64,000 nt of DNA from Chitinophaga silvisoli (GTDB lineage: Bacteria > Bacteroidota > Bacteroidia > Chitinophagales > Chitinophagaceae): the NCBI RefSeq assembly GCF_003412465.1, contig NZ_QTJV01000004.1, forward strand, positions 496,001 to 560,000, given 5' to 3'. Positions 54,601-62,730 of the stretch are shown piece by piece (positions within the stretch are counted from its first letter, which is position 1; each line of letters opens with the position of its first letter). The position numbers and the translations under genes were made by a program. The notes under the pieces are model-generated. The model was not told the DNA's origin. It did not search any database and was given only the letters and a program-made list of their open reading frames with translations.

Positions 54601-55073
54601 CTGCTCTGCTGCCACTGATATTGCAACGTTCCTATACCGCCTGTTGCACCGGAATTAGATAGCTGGCCGGGACTGGAATTATAATTAATTGTGGAAGAAG
54701 AAGGAGTTGTGGTGCCAGCCGCCAGATGACTGGCCACAACCACTGATGCAACGGGACTTACATCTGTACTTCCATTAGTATTGCTTGTAAAATAGACCCT
54801 GTAATACCAGGTTTGGGTCGCTGCTCCTGGATTGTAGTAGGTAGCAGTTTCCCCGGAAATAAAATAAAAGTCTACATTATTGGATGATCGTTGCCATTTA
54901 TAACTATATCCGGATATGTCTGGTCCGCCTATAGTTATCGTTGAAGCTGTAGCTCCGCTAAATATTTGTTGTGATACAGGCGAAATATTTCCTCGCTGCC
55001 CTTTTACACACATAGAAAAAGCTATGAAGGTCAAAAGGCAAAGCCAGGTTTGGCTATAAAAAGATTTATTCAT
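48663..55073 (-). CDS. Giant RHS repeat protein with Ig-like repeats (polymorphic toxin)
   Basis: 2136 residues with a signal peptide (ending CVKGQ). Residues 25-700 are about eight Ig-like repeats of 85-90 residues; each carries variants of INYNT, GGNGxYxYQWQ, SSDxxTW and YYRxxTxSNG, and ends in VYPQL. A long RHS/YD-repeat region follows, ending in the RHS core signature [20 protein letters not shown] + [20 protein letters not shown] + [20 protein letters not shown] near residue 1900. The last 213 residues after DPDGMGPTD are variable and match no toxin family I know; this tip is the presumed effector. It is probably surface-displayed or secreted. A small membrane protein follows. Confidence 0.93.
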   Translation of the reverse strand: [2136 protein letters not shown]

Positions 55074-55087
55074 AGTCGTCGGGGTTA

Positions 55088-58000
55088 TTATTGTACTAAA
55101 TGATACTGTAAAGTCTGGATGATATTATTGTCCTTATCCCTGATCAGCTTCAAGCGGCCTAAGCCATCATATTCATAATAGGAAGTAAGGTCTCTGGCAT
55201 CGGTTTTAGAAGTCATACCTATACCAGGCGAGTAACTGTAAGTCTCCATTTGTGCAGTCGAAGGATATAACCGTAATTCATCTATACCTCCGCTACCTGC
55301 TACTTTAACGGAAGTTACCCCACTTACCTGATGCTCATAGTAGGTCCAGGTGACACTTCCTCTTGTTACCGAAGGACCTGTTTTAACAGGAGCTGTTCCC
55401 GCTGCTGTATAAGCCCCACCCTTGCTCCAGTAGCTGACAATATAAGTGGTTGTTGACGTAAGACCAGATTTGGTTAACCCGGCCGTATTCAGTGTATAGC
55501 ATTTAGTCCCCGTTACAGTGGCGGCGCTGGATACATTAGCCAGAACAATACCTGTCCAGTTTCCTGCTCCGTCCGCTTCAAAACTGGTGTAAGCAATATC
55601 TGAAAACACCGCATTATTAGCTATAGCGACGGGTAGGGTTGATCGGTAGTCCCGGATAACGGCTTGATATGCATCACTATCTTTTTGTTGCTGAAGAATG
55701 TTTCCAAAACTATCATACTGATTAAATCGTGCCCTTACTTCGGAAGGATATGTAGTAGTTTGGGTCTCCAGCGTAGAGGGAACAAACAATTTGGAGTTAC
55801 TCAAAAAGTCAGTGTAGTTCTTCGTCACCGCTGAAACCTGAGTTCCGTTCACCAGTTTCCTAACCTTTATCAAAGGGGTGACGATATTTCGGGATACCAT
55901 TTTTTCATAGACATTGCCTGTAGCCGAAAAATCATTGGGATACTGAAACAATTGCAGGCTGCTATCACCGTTGCTTTTAACTGTTTGCCTGGTTACGGGC
56001 AGTAGATTGTAATTATAGGATGTGCTTGTAGTTGTTCCCAATTGATAACCAAAGTCATCGTTTAGCGTATCATTCTGTATAACGGGCAGCATTGCGCCGG
56101 TTGTTATAGGGACGGCATAAACGGTTACATCAAATGTACTAAACTCCTCACATCCACTTGAACTATACCTTGGCTTAATTTTCAGCACGTTCTGCTGACT
56201 CTCCATGGCGGACAAATAGGTTATCCGCTTTCTTTTTTGCAGAATATAGTTTCCGGAGACATTTTTATAAACATCTTCACCTGTCTTAAAACCATTCTTC
56301 CAGTTGTTGCTGATCAGATAAATGCCGTTTACAAAGAATTCAGATGGTAACTGATCTTTTATGCCATTATTACTTAAGGTAGATCCATCCTGGTAAACCT
56401 GAAAGTAATGAACAGTTTTCCCGTTTGTATTACCGATCGAATCAACACTATACTCAGATACTTTCCTGTACAAAACGGGACTACCGGAGAATTGCGTAAT
56501 AGGATATACCGGATTGGAATAATATACCATAGAATAACCTATAGGATTTAATTGAGGGTCGGATTCAATGTAATCAACACAAAATGGCTCCGTTGCCCCT
56601 CCATTACAACCAACTCTACGGATTATTTTTTCAAAGTTTATATTTTGATAATATTGCGGAGTCAACACCACTCCTTCACCACTATCACCATATTCATAAA
56701 ATTGCCTGGATAAAAATTTTCCGCTTAAATCGTAATCGGTAATTCTTTTCACTCTTAAACCTCCACCAAATTTTATTTCCGATGAATTAGGTATAGAATC
56801 AATCCAGTTTACCAGAACGTTTGCATTTACCTGGCTGCTGGTTGAGTAGATATTAATACTTATCAGGTAGGTATGCCCGGCAACAAGATTTAAAACACTG
56901 GGGCCAGGTTGATAGGGAGTTCCTGTTGATCCTGCATTTGCCGGTGTTTCCTGATGGCTGAAGACAACCTGGTTAGTGGCCTGATCTTTAATTTCAATTA
57001 TAGGTTTATCAGAAACCAGATTTGTATTTATAGCTGATATGTAAGGCGTACATGTGAATCCATAAGAATTATTACTGACAGTGAAAGTACTTGTCAATGA
57101 TTGCTGCACACCTCCTGTTACATACAGGGAAGTACTTTTTTCCTCGCGTTTAGGAAAACTGGTTTTGTACCGGTGAGGTTCATATTCAAAAACGGTTTTC
57201 CCCTTTGTTGGATATTGAATGGATTTTAAAATACATGCCTGGCTATATAATGAATCTGCATCTTTGTTAGCCGAGCCGAATGAATAATAAACACCTCCGT
57301 AAATGGCGAATTGCTTCTCCATATTCCCTCCGGCACTAAATTTTCCATTATTAAATCCCCAGCGATCCATAATTTGGCTTTCCCTGGGGGCAATGGCTGT
57401 CGTATCATATGTCATCCGGTAAGTGATTGGTTGATCAGATGTACCAAGGGGCAAAACAGCAACCGAATCAAGTCTTAACCTGTAAAACTTCTCATTGGCT
57501 GTTGCGTTAATCAGCGGATTGCTAAAGAAGTAACCCTGATACAGCTTTATGCGTTTGGTTTGGGTGTATACACCACTAGTCTCCGAATAAACGTCAACCT
57601 CGTCCAAACGTTCCCCTGATCCGGTAACATCCTGCCTTCCGCAAACATTCACAAACGTTATTTTTCCACCCCTCCACTTAATTTCTTTTAAATAAGTATC
57701 GTTGTGAGAAATATTCTGATAATAGGTTTTAGATTCCGGCCCAAACCCGCTGGTAAACGTGGAAAAATACTGTCCATTTAATTCCTGAAATCCACAATCA
57801 CCTCCGGTCATCCCAAAGGATTGAGTTGAGGTCACTAATTGCTCATTCGAGGTATTACAAGTAGATTCATACGAAAAAAAGAGGGTATCAACTGTATTAG
57901 GATCTACTATCTTGGTCAACTGCCACTGTGTTTTGTAATTTGAATTATCGCCGGCATTGGTGGTAGTAAGTGCCAGGTCGAAAATATATTGCGACCCATT

Positions 58001-58600
58001 TGCATCCACCAGTTTAAAACCTACGCCATCAAAGGTTATCTTATTATTAGTGACAGGAATTTGCATGATCGAGCCATCGTGTTTAAAAATAAACTTGCCT
58101 GATTGTCCGTTACAGTTGTATTGGAAAACATCGGGTTCCGCTTCTGAAAGCCCTTTGTGAACGTCAAAAATATACTGCTTGTAGGTACTACTCGTTGTTC
58201 CTCCGGCCAGCGCGACATCGGTTGCTTCAGGAGCGTCAATAAATCCATGTTGATCCAACTCGTCAGGTAACCCGACCACATTGCGGGAGATAACGCCATA
58301 ACCATCAAGTGCCCAGCCCAGTCCTACACAGCTAGCAACTTCGTCCACATGTATACCTCCGGAATGGTAGGCCAGGTTGATTGGAAAATTGATATTTCCT
58401 ACATTCAAAACGTCTATTGGTATCGAAATACCCGGAACACCTGTAGCAAAGCCAACCGGAATGTTGCCGAATTTGCCAATGCTGGCGGCTTCAGGACCTA
58501 CCGAACTAACGGCAACGTAATCTATAGGCGGGGCGCTGGTCTGGGCTAGACATAAAGAGGCCAGCATTGATAACATCAATGACAATGAAATGAACTTCAT
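55088..58600 (-). CDS. RHS-type secreted protein (first of the pair)
   Basis: 1170 residues with a signal peptide (MKFISLSLMLSMLASLCLAQ). The N-terminal part (GIHVDEVASCVGLGWALDGY followed by GVISRNVVG) resembles SpvB/Tc-toxin-like and RHS N-terminal domains. Long beta repeats follow, and the C-terminus has YD-type repeats (YYEYDGLGRLKLIRDKDNNI). It lacks an RHS core signature and ends without a toxin tip. It lies 14 bases upstream of the giant RHS gene, so they form an operon. It may be the cap or shell partner of the toxin, or its delivery component. Confidence 0.85.
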   Translation of the reverse strand: MKFISLSLMLSMLASLCLAQTSAPPIDYVAVSSVGPEAASIGKFGNIPVGFATGVPGISIPIDVLNVGNINFPINLAYHSGGIHVDEVASCVGLGWALDGYGVISRNVVGLPDELDQHGFIDAPEATDVALAGGTTSSTYKQYIFDVHKGLSEAEPDVFQYNCNGQSGKFIFKHDGSIMQIPVTNNKITFDGVGFKLVDANGSQYIFDLALTTTNAGDNSNYKTQWQLTKIVDPNTVDTLFFSYESTCNTSNEQLVTSTQSFGMTGGDCGFQELNGQYFSTFTSGFGPESKTYYQNISHNDTYLKEIKWRGGKITFVNVCGRQDVTGSGERLDEVDVYSETSGVYTQTKRIKLYQGYFFSNPLINATANEKFYRLRLDSVAVLPLGTSDQPITYRMTYDTTAIAPRESQIMDRWGFNNGKFSAGGNMEKQFAIYGGVYYSFGSANKDADSLYSQACILKSIQYPTKGKTVFEYEPHRYKTSFPKREEKSTSLYVTGGVQQSLTSTFTVSNNSYGFTCTPYISAINTNLVSDKPIIEIKDQATNQVVFSHQETPANAGSTGTPYQPGPSVLNLVAGHTYLISINIYSTSSQVNANVLVNWIDSIPNSSEIKFGGGLRVKRITDYDLSGKFLSRQFYEYGDSGEGVVLTPQYYQNINFEKIIRRVGCNGGATEPFCVDYIESDPQLNPIGYSMVYYSNPVYPITQFSGSPVLYRKVSEYSVDSIGNTNGKTVHYFQVYQDGSTLSNNGIKDQLPSEFFVNGIYLISNNWKNGFKTGEDVYKNVSGNYILQKRKRITYLSAMESQQNVLKIKPRYSSSGCEEFSTFDVTVYAVPITTGAMLPVIQNDTLNDDFGYQLGTTTSTSYNYNLLPVTRQTVKSNGDSSLQLFQYPNDFSATGNVYEKMVSRNIVTPLIKVRKLVNGTQVSAVTKNYTDFLSNSKLFVPSTLETQTTTYPSEVRARFNQYDSFGNILQQQKDSDAYQAVIRDYRSTLPVAIANNAVFSDIAYTSFEADGAGNWTGIVLANVSSAATVTGTKCYTLNTAGLTKSGLTSTTTYIVSYWSKGGAYTAAGTAPVKTGPSVTRGSVTWTYYEHQVSGVTSVKVAGSGGIDELRLYPSTAQMETYSYSPGIGMTSKTDARDLTSYYEYDGLGRLKLIRDKDNNIIQTLQYHLVQ

Positions 58601-58611
58601 AGATATAATAT

Positions 58612-59973
58612 TTAAAAATTATAACCGATACGAACTTTTATATGATTGGATAATGACTTGTTTTGTGGGATAAAATCGTATAGTATCTGAAGGTTGCCCT
58701 TCAATTTAGCGTTAATTCTGTACTTTTTAGAAATTCCAAGAAGCGCACTTTCTGTCCAATGGTGTAAATGATAAAGCTCAGTAAAACGGGAAAAAGACTG
58801 AAAATAGTTCTTTTCGTATCCCCCGGTGATGTAGAAGCTGCCCTTTATCTTGTGGTCAATGTAGGAGCGAATGCCGATTCCCTGGTGAGAAAAGGCAATG
58901 TGGTTCCAACCACTTCCCAAACCAAGTTTGTAACTAATACCTATTCCAATGCTTCCATTTTTATTAAATTTATACCCAACCTGACCGGCTATATCAGTTA
59001 TTGTAGGGTAATATGAACTATTCTTTTGAAATTGAATATTTCCGCCAAATTCCAATCGTTTCAGGAAGGGCTTTGTTTTCATTGGATTAGGTTTAAAATC
59101 CGGCATTTCTGCGGCGCTATTTAATTCCGGATACTTATTCTTTAATTCCGATAGCTTGTCTTTCGCCTGTTCCAGCTGTTGACTTATAGCCGCACGAGCA
59201 TTAGGATCAGTACCTACACGGGTCTGGACTATTTCTTCCACCTGCGTTCTAACCTGTAAACCTTCGAGGGAACGGGTGTTATTGTAATCTTCACCTAGAT
59301 TAAATAAGCTGCCAACAATGGAATTATTTTTAACGAATTCATTATAGGCAGGTAGTTTCTTGAGTTCACTAAGGGCCTTCCTTTCAATCTTAGAGGGGCT
59401 CTCATAAGTTGATTTATATTCCGCTAACTGCTCCTTATAGTAATAGGCTTGTTTACTTAGACTTTGCAGGTTTTTAGAGAACTGCGTATACTGTACTAAT
59501 TGTTCTTGAAGTTGCCGTTTTCTACTCTGTATATAGGCTTGAATATCCTCGGTAACTTTTAGCTTACCTTGGAGCGCCTCCTGGTTTTTCCGGGCCTGAT
59601 CCATATACTGATCTGCAAAGCCATTTTTTTTCAAAAATTGCAGGGATAATTGCGCAGTATCCAGATGACCGCTAAAAGGGATTTTGGAATACACTTTACT
59701 TTTTACGGCATTTGAATAGGACTGAACGTCGCTCGCAAAAAGCTCTTTTGCCTTTTGAGGGTCTAATTTCACAAGTTTGTTTTTAATCTTTAATTCTTCC
59801 CTACTAAATTTTCGTAGCACCTTTTGGGAATATAGACTTATCTTTTTTTCGTAAGTACCTGTTGATTGTTCAACGTATCTTATGTATCTAATTTGGTTCT
59901 TTATACTGTCCTGAGCACTAACAAGGCATGGAAGTAGCACAAAGGCAATCGGGATGAATGAGATTAACTTCAT
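58612..59973 (-). CDS. Secreted coiled-coil protein with barrel-like C-terminus
   Basis: 453 residues from the ATG at 59973 (MKLISFIPIAFVLLPCLVSA), a signal peptide; the upstream 19-codon extension lacks one. Residues 90-210 are long coiled coil (GKLKVTEDIQAYIQSRKRQL ... YYKEQLAEYKSTYES). The last 150 residues alternate hydrophobic/aromatic strands and end NHIKVRIGYNF, a C-terminal aromatic typical of outer-membrane beta-barrels. It lies 11 bases upstream of the RHS pair and is probably its outer-membrane anchor or secretion partner. No family was recognised. Confidence 0.7.
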   Translation of the reverse strand: MKLISFIPIAFVLLPCLVSAQDSIKNQIRYIRYVEQSTGTYEKKISLYSQKVLRKFSREELKIKNKLVKLDPQKAKELFASDVQSYSNAVKSKVYSKIPFSGHLDTAQLSLQFLKKNGFADQYMDQARKNQEALQGKLKVTEDIQAYIQSRKRQLQEQLVQYTQFSKNLQSLSKQAYYYKEQLAEYKSTYESPSKIERKALSELKKLPAYNEFVKNNSIVGSLFNLGEDYNNTRSLEGLQVRTQVEEIVQTRVGTDPNARAAISQQLEQAKDKLSELKNKYPELNSAAEMPDFKPNPMKTKPFLKRLEFGGNIQFQKNSSYYPTITDIAGQVGYKFNKNGSIGIGISYKLGLGSGWNHIAFSHQGIGIRSYIDHKIKGSFYITGGYEKNYFQSFSRFTELYHLHHWTESALLGISKKYRINAKLKGNLQILYDFIPQNKSLSNHIKVRIGYNF

Positions 59974-60586
59974 ATAGGGGGTTGATCCTTTAGGTACAGA
60001 TTCGATAAAAACATTTTGAAAGTAATACATTTTTTTTGTCCTAAATAGTTAATCCAAGGTTAACGACGATCATTTAAAACAATCATTAATGACAAATGAC
60101 TACGATTTAAATTCGATTTCAGATTATAATTATTTCTCACATAAAAACAGTGTTTAATGTAATAAAACCCTGTAAAAGTGCCATACTCAACCAAAGTGTC
60201 ATTTTCCCTTAATGGAAAGATCTCTCATAACTTACACCTATATATACTGGTTTTAATAAACGAATTACCCCAAAAATGAAAGAAGAAAATTCAGATTAAT
60301 ATAGAGGGAATTACCTATTACTAAGAAACAATAAAGCACCTTTCACTCTGAGATATAAACGACAAAGCCGAAATACGTCATCTTGTAATGAACTTCAAAC
60401 TAATCTAGTAATTGAGGTAGCCACCAATGAAGTGGTGGGGTTTTAATGGCCGATTTTGAGAAGATGTTCAATATCCCGTTACCGCCGTTTCTTTGTTACT
60501 TTCTTTGCGGATTCAAAGAAAGTAATCCCCGGCCCGGTGGCCGGGGATTACGGGTTTCAGCATTTGCAGCCTTGGCCTGGGCACTG
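59974..60586. promoter_or_regulatory. Intergenic region upstream of the RHS operon
   Basis: 613 bases without a gene. Upstream of the coiled-coil gene the sequence (60030-60300) is A/T-rich and should contain the promoter for the RHS operon; no clear -7/-33 pair was chosen. A small stem CCACCAATGAAGTGGTGG lies at 60421-60438, followed on the plus strand by GGGGTTTTA. Repeat R3 occupies the far end. Confidence 0.45.
60484..60552. terminator. Palindromic repeat R3 plus GC-rich hairpin
   Basis: Third copy of the palindromic repeat (60484-60525), followed by CCCCGGCCCGGTGGCCGGGG (60527-60546). It is 60 bases past the stop of the 60587 gene, the same spacing and arrangement as R2 behind the paralogue at 2826. 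The hairpin and the upstream gene therefore travelled together. Confidence 0.65.
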
Positions 60587-61000
60587 TTAAAATAGACGTT
60601 CAAAAGGGGTAACCCAGCAATGTCTGCGATCTGAAGGAAGGAAAGGCCGATAATAGATGAGCATTAACAGGTCATTGGAAAGGCTAATACATTTTTCCAA
60701 AAGTATAGACCTTAACCCCTCGTAATCTGTAGTGATAAAGAAATAAACTGGCTGAATAGCGGAAATACCAAAATCAATATCAGTTTTAAATGGAAACTCT
60801 GTCCCTTCTATAATTAAGGAGTTTTTAAAATGCTGCCCATTGGCTAAATAAATCGAGTTGCCCGCTAAACTGCTTGTTATTTCAAAGCATGACAAATCCA
60901 CATTGTATCCGGTAACTTTCATATGCCAACGACGGGTTTTATAATTGGGGAATAGTTTATCTATAACGGTGTAATATTCACCAATAATTAGAGACTTCAT
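60587..61000 (-). CDS. Conserved hypothetical protein (module partner), paralogue of 2826-3239
   Basis: 137 residues, closely matching the 2826 gene in length and sequence (MKSLIIGEYYTVIDK... RRWHMKVTGYN...). It overlaps the upstream two-HTH regulator by four bases (ATGA), so translation is coupled. An HTH protein overlapped by a small unknown is the geometry of many toxin-antitoxin and antirestriction modules; which partner is which is unknown. The paralogue at the left end of the window lacks the regulator. Confidence 0.75.
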   Translation of the reverse strand: MKSLIIGEYYTVIDKLFPNYKTRRWHMKVTGYNVDLSCFEITSSLAGNSIYLANGQHFKNSLIIEGTEFPFKTDIDFGISAIQPVYFFITTDYEGLRSILLEKCISLSNDLLMLIYYRPFLPSDRRHCWVTPFERLF

Positions 61001-61488
61001 AAATGATGTACCTGAGTATTTCCGTCAGGATAACGGTTAACTTCAGAAAGTAACAAAGTTAGAATCTGAAGTAATCTGCCTTTAGGTTTATGGCTCCCTT
61101 TCTCATAATGGAAAACCGTTGATTCATTAACTCCCAAATTTTTAGCAAGATCCTCTTGGGTGAACCCGTTAATATAACGATAATATTTAATCTTACCCGC
61201 GAGGCTAGAAGTATCTATTTCAAATGGAAAATAGCCTAAAAACTCTATGATTTTGGGATAGTATTTTACCGTTGGATTTGACCGGTTATTCTCCCATAGT
61301 GTTACACAATCTTCTGTTACGCCTATAAAATTAGCTACCTCCTTTTGTAACATCCGCTTTTCCAACCGTTTATTAAGAATTTTTCCATTTAAAGTCTTAG
61401 GGTTCTCTAAATGTCTAAAATTCAAAGGCTTAGGTATAATTTTGGAAAATGTGGAAAATGGCAACGCATTTATGAAAATGTGTAACAT
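60997..61488 (-). CDS. Regulator with two XRE-type helix-turn-helix domains
   Basis: 163 residues from the ATG at 61488 (MLHIFINALPFSTFSKIIPK). The first domain is NKRLEKRMLQKEVANFIGVT and EDCVTLWENNRSNPTVKYYP; the second is GKIKYYRYINGFTQEDLAKN and LGVNESTVFHYEKGSHKPKG. It is the first gene of the two-gene module ending at 60587. It probably represses its own promoter. Confidence 0.8.
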   Translation of the reverse strand: MLHIFINALPFSTFSKIIPKPLNFRHLENPKTLNGKILNKRLEKRMLQKEVANFIGVTEDCVTLWENNRSNPTVKYYPKIIEFLGYFPFEIDTSSLAGKIKYYRYINGFTQEDLAKNLGVNESTVFHYEKGSHKPKGRLLQILTLLLSEVNRYPDGNTQVHHL

Positions 61489-61937
61489 TTTGTAAACATG
61501 AACTCTACTGGAAATAAATGTCAAACACACCGTAAATAAATATTAAATCTTTCTCTGGTAAAACAGAATGCATTGCCTTGTTTGGTACGGAAAGCCGTTT
61601 CAAAACAAGCAGCATATTGTTACCAAGAGCTACTGTTAAAACGATAACGAAGGTCCTGAACGAGACCGACCTTATAGCAAAAAATAATGGACTGCAGGAA
61701 GAACACAAGCTTAATTCTCTTGCAGTAAACTCTAAGTGCCAATATGCGCCTGGTGACTAAGGCTTAAAAAATTATATCGAAGGGTAAGCCCACCCCAGAA
61801 AAGCCGCATAAAAAATGGAGCGATTCAGTGAGTGACACAACAGGCGATGCCAGCTACACTACAGCCCAACACAAATAATAATTTTAACAGTAACAGCTTA
61901 TAATAAGTAAGCCGAATCCTGTACAGATCTATAACAT
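61489..61937. other. Gene-poor region with a possible plus-strand remnant
   Basis: No supported gene. On the plus strand, 61581-61760 reads FGTESRFKTSSILLPRATVK followed by TITKVLNETDLIAKNNGLQE without an ATG, ending at a TAA. It could be the tail of a lost gene. The region also holds the promoter of the regulator module. Confidence 0.35.
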
Positions 61938-62726
61938 TTAATCTGCCCGTAAACCAATACAGCCTGTCGGGTTAAAATATCCAGCAGGAGTTCCCACAAT
62001 TCTAGTGAGCAAAACTTTCGCAAGACTATCCCCATCGGCGGCGGTTGGGAATTTGCTTAGTAAACTAATTTTGGTGGACATTATGCTATTGCTGCTTCTA
62101 CTATGGTTTAGTCCAAAACAATGACCTATTTCATGTGCCAATATAGGAACAAGGTTATAATAATTCTCAAACGTTAAATCAAAGGCCCTCTGATTATAAA
62201 TCATCCTGTGATCTCGCATATTGATAAAAAGCGTTCTTCCCTGTACCTGCGCTTTAGCCAGTACCGCATTACCATCCGGAAATTTCTTACCACCATCAGT
62301 ATATACGTGAACTACCATATTTGCATTCTCCGGACATTCAACTAAAAATACAGGCGGGGCATTATAAGTTGAATGCCCTGCTTCCTTTAAAGTATAGTTA
62401 TCTAAATACTCCTGAACACTTTTAGGCATTCTTTTATAATTGATCAGCATGGATACTCCCCAATTTGTCAACGCAACTCGAAAACTGTTTGCTATTAACG
62501 CATTAACAGAATCTCGTAACTGGGCAATATGCTTAGGTTTACCTTCAATAACTACAAAGACAGTGAAACCTTTGCTGAATATTTGATTCGCCAAAAGAGG
62601 CTTTTTACTATAGTCTTCAAACTGCCAGTTCATACTTTCCTCGCACGGCTTTCGTCCCTGCCTTGACCCCACACACGACAACAGGAAAAAGGAATAGATG
62701 AATACATTACGGCAGGAAATAGCCAT
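61938..62726 (-). CDS. Secreted matrixin-type metalloprotease (lipoprotein)
   Basis: 262 residues from the ATG at 62726, giving a lipoprotein signal (VFIYSFFLLSCVGS). The C-terminal third has the zinc-binding motif HEIGHCFGLNHS of metzincins and matrixins. The mid-region (PPVFLVECPENANMVVHVYT) is beta-rich. The enzyme is probably anchored outside the cell. It starts 5 bases past the stop of the upstream barrel-like gene, so they are co-transcribed and may act together. Confidence 0.85.
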   Translation of the reverse strand: MAISCRNVFIYSFFLLSCVGSRQGRKPCEESMNWQFEDYSKKPLLANQIFSKGFTVFVVIEGKPKHIAQLRDSVNALIANSFRVALTNWGVSMLINYKRMPKSVQEYLDNYTLKEAGHSTYNAPPVFLVECPENANMVVHVYTDGGKKFPDGNAVLAKAQVQGRTLFINMRDHRMIYNQRAFDLTFENYYNLVPILAHEIGHCFGLNHSRSSNSIMSTKISLLSKFPTAADGDSLAKVLLTRIVGTPAGYFNPTGCIGLRAD

Positions 62727-62730
62727 ACCA

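Noticed and set aside
1457..60525. The R1/R2/R3 palindromes as ICE end repeats (attL/attR)
   Set aside because: R1 and R2 are only 1.3 kb apart on the left, all three follow gene ends, no integrase gene is adjacent and no target duplication is seen; they behave as terminator-like palindromic repeats.
61578..61760. Plus-strand 60-codon frame downstream of the regulator module
   Set aside because: It depends on a TTG start and has no recognisable motif; mentioned only as a possible remnant.
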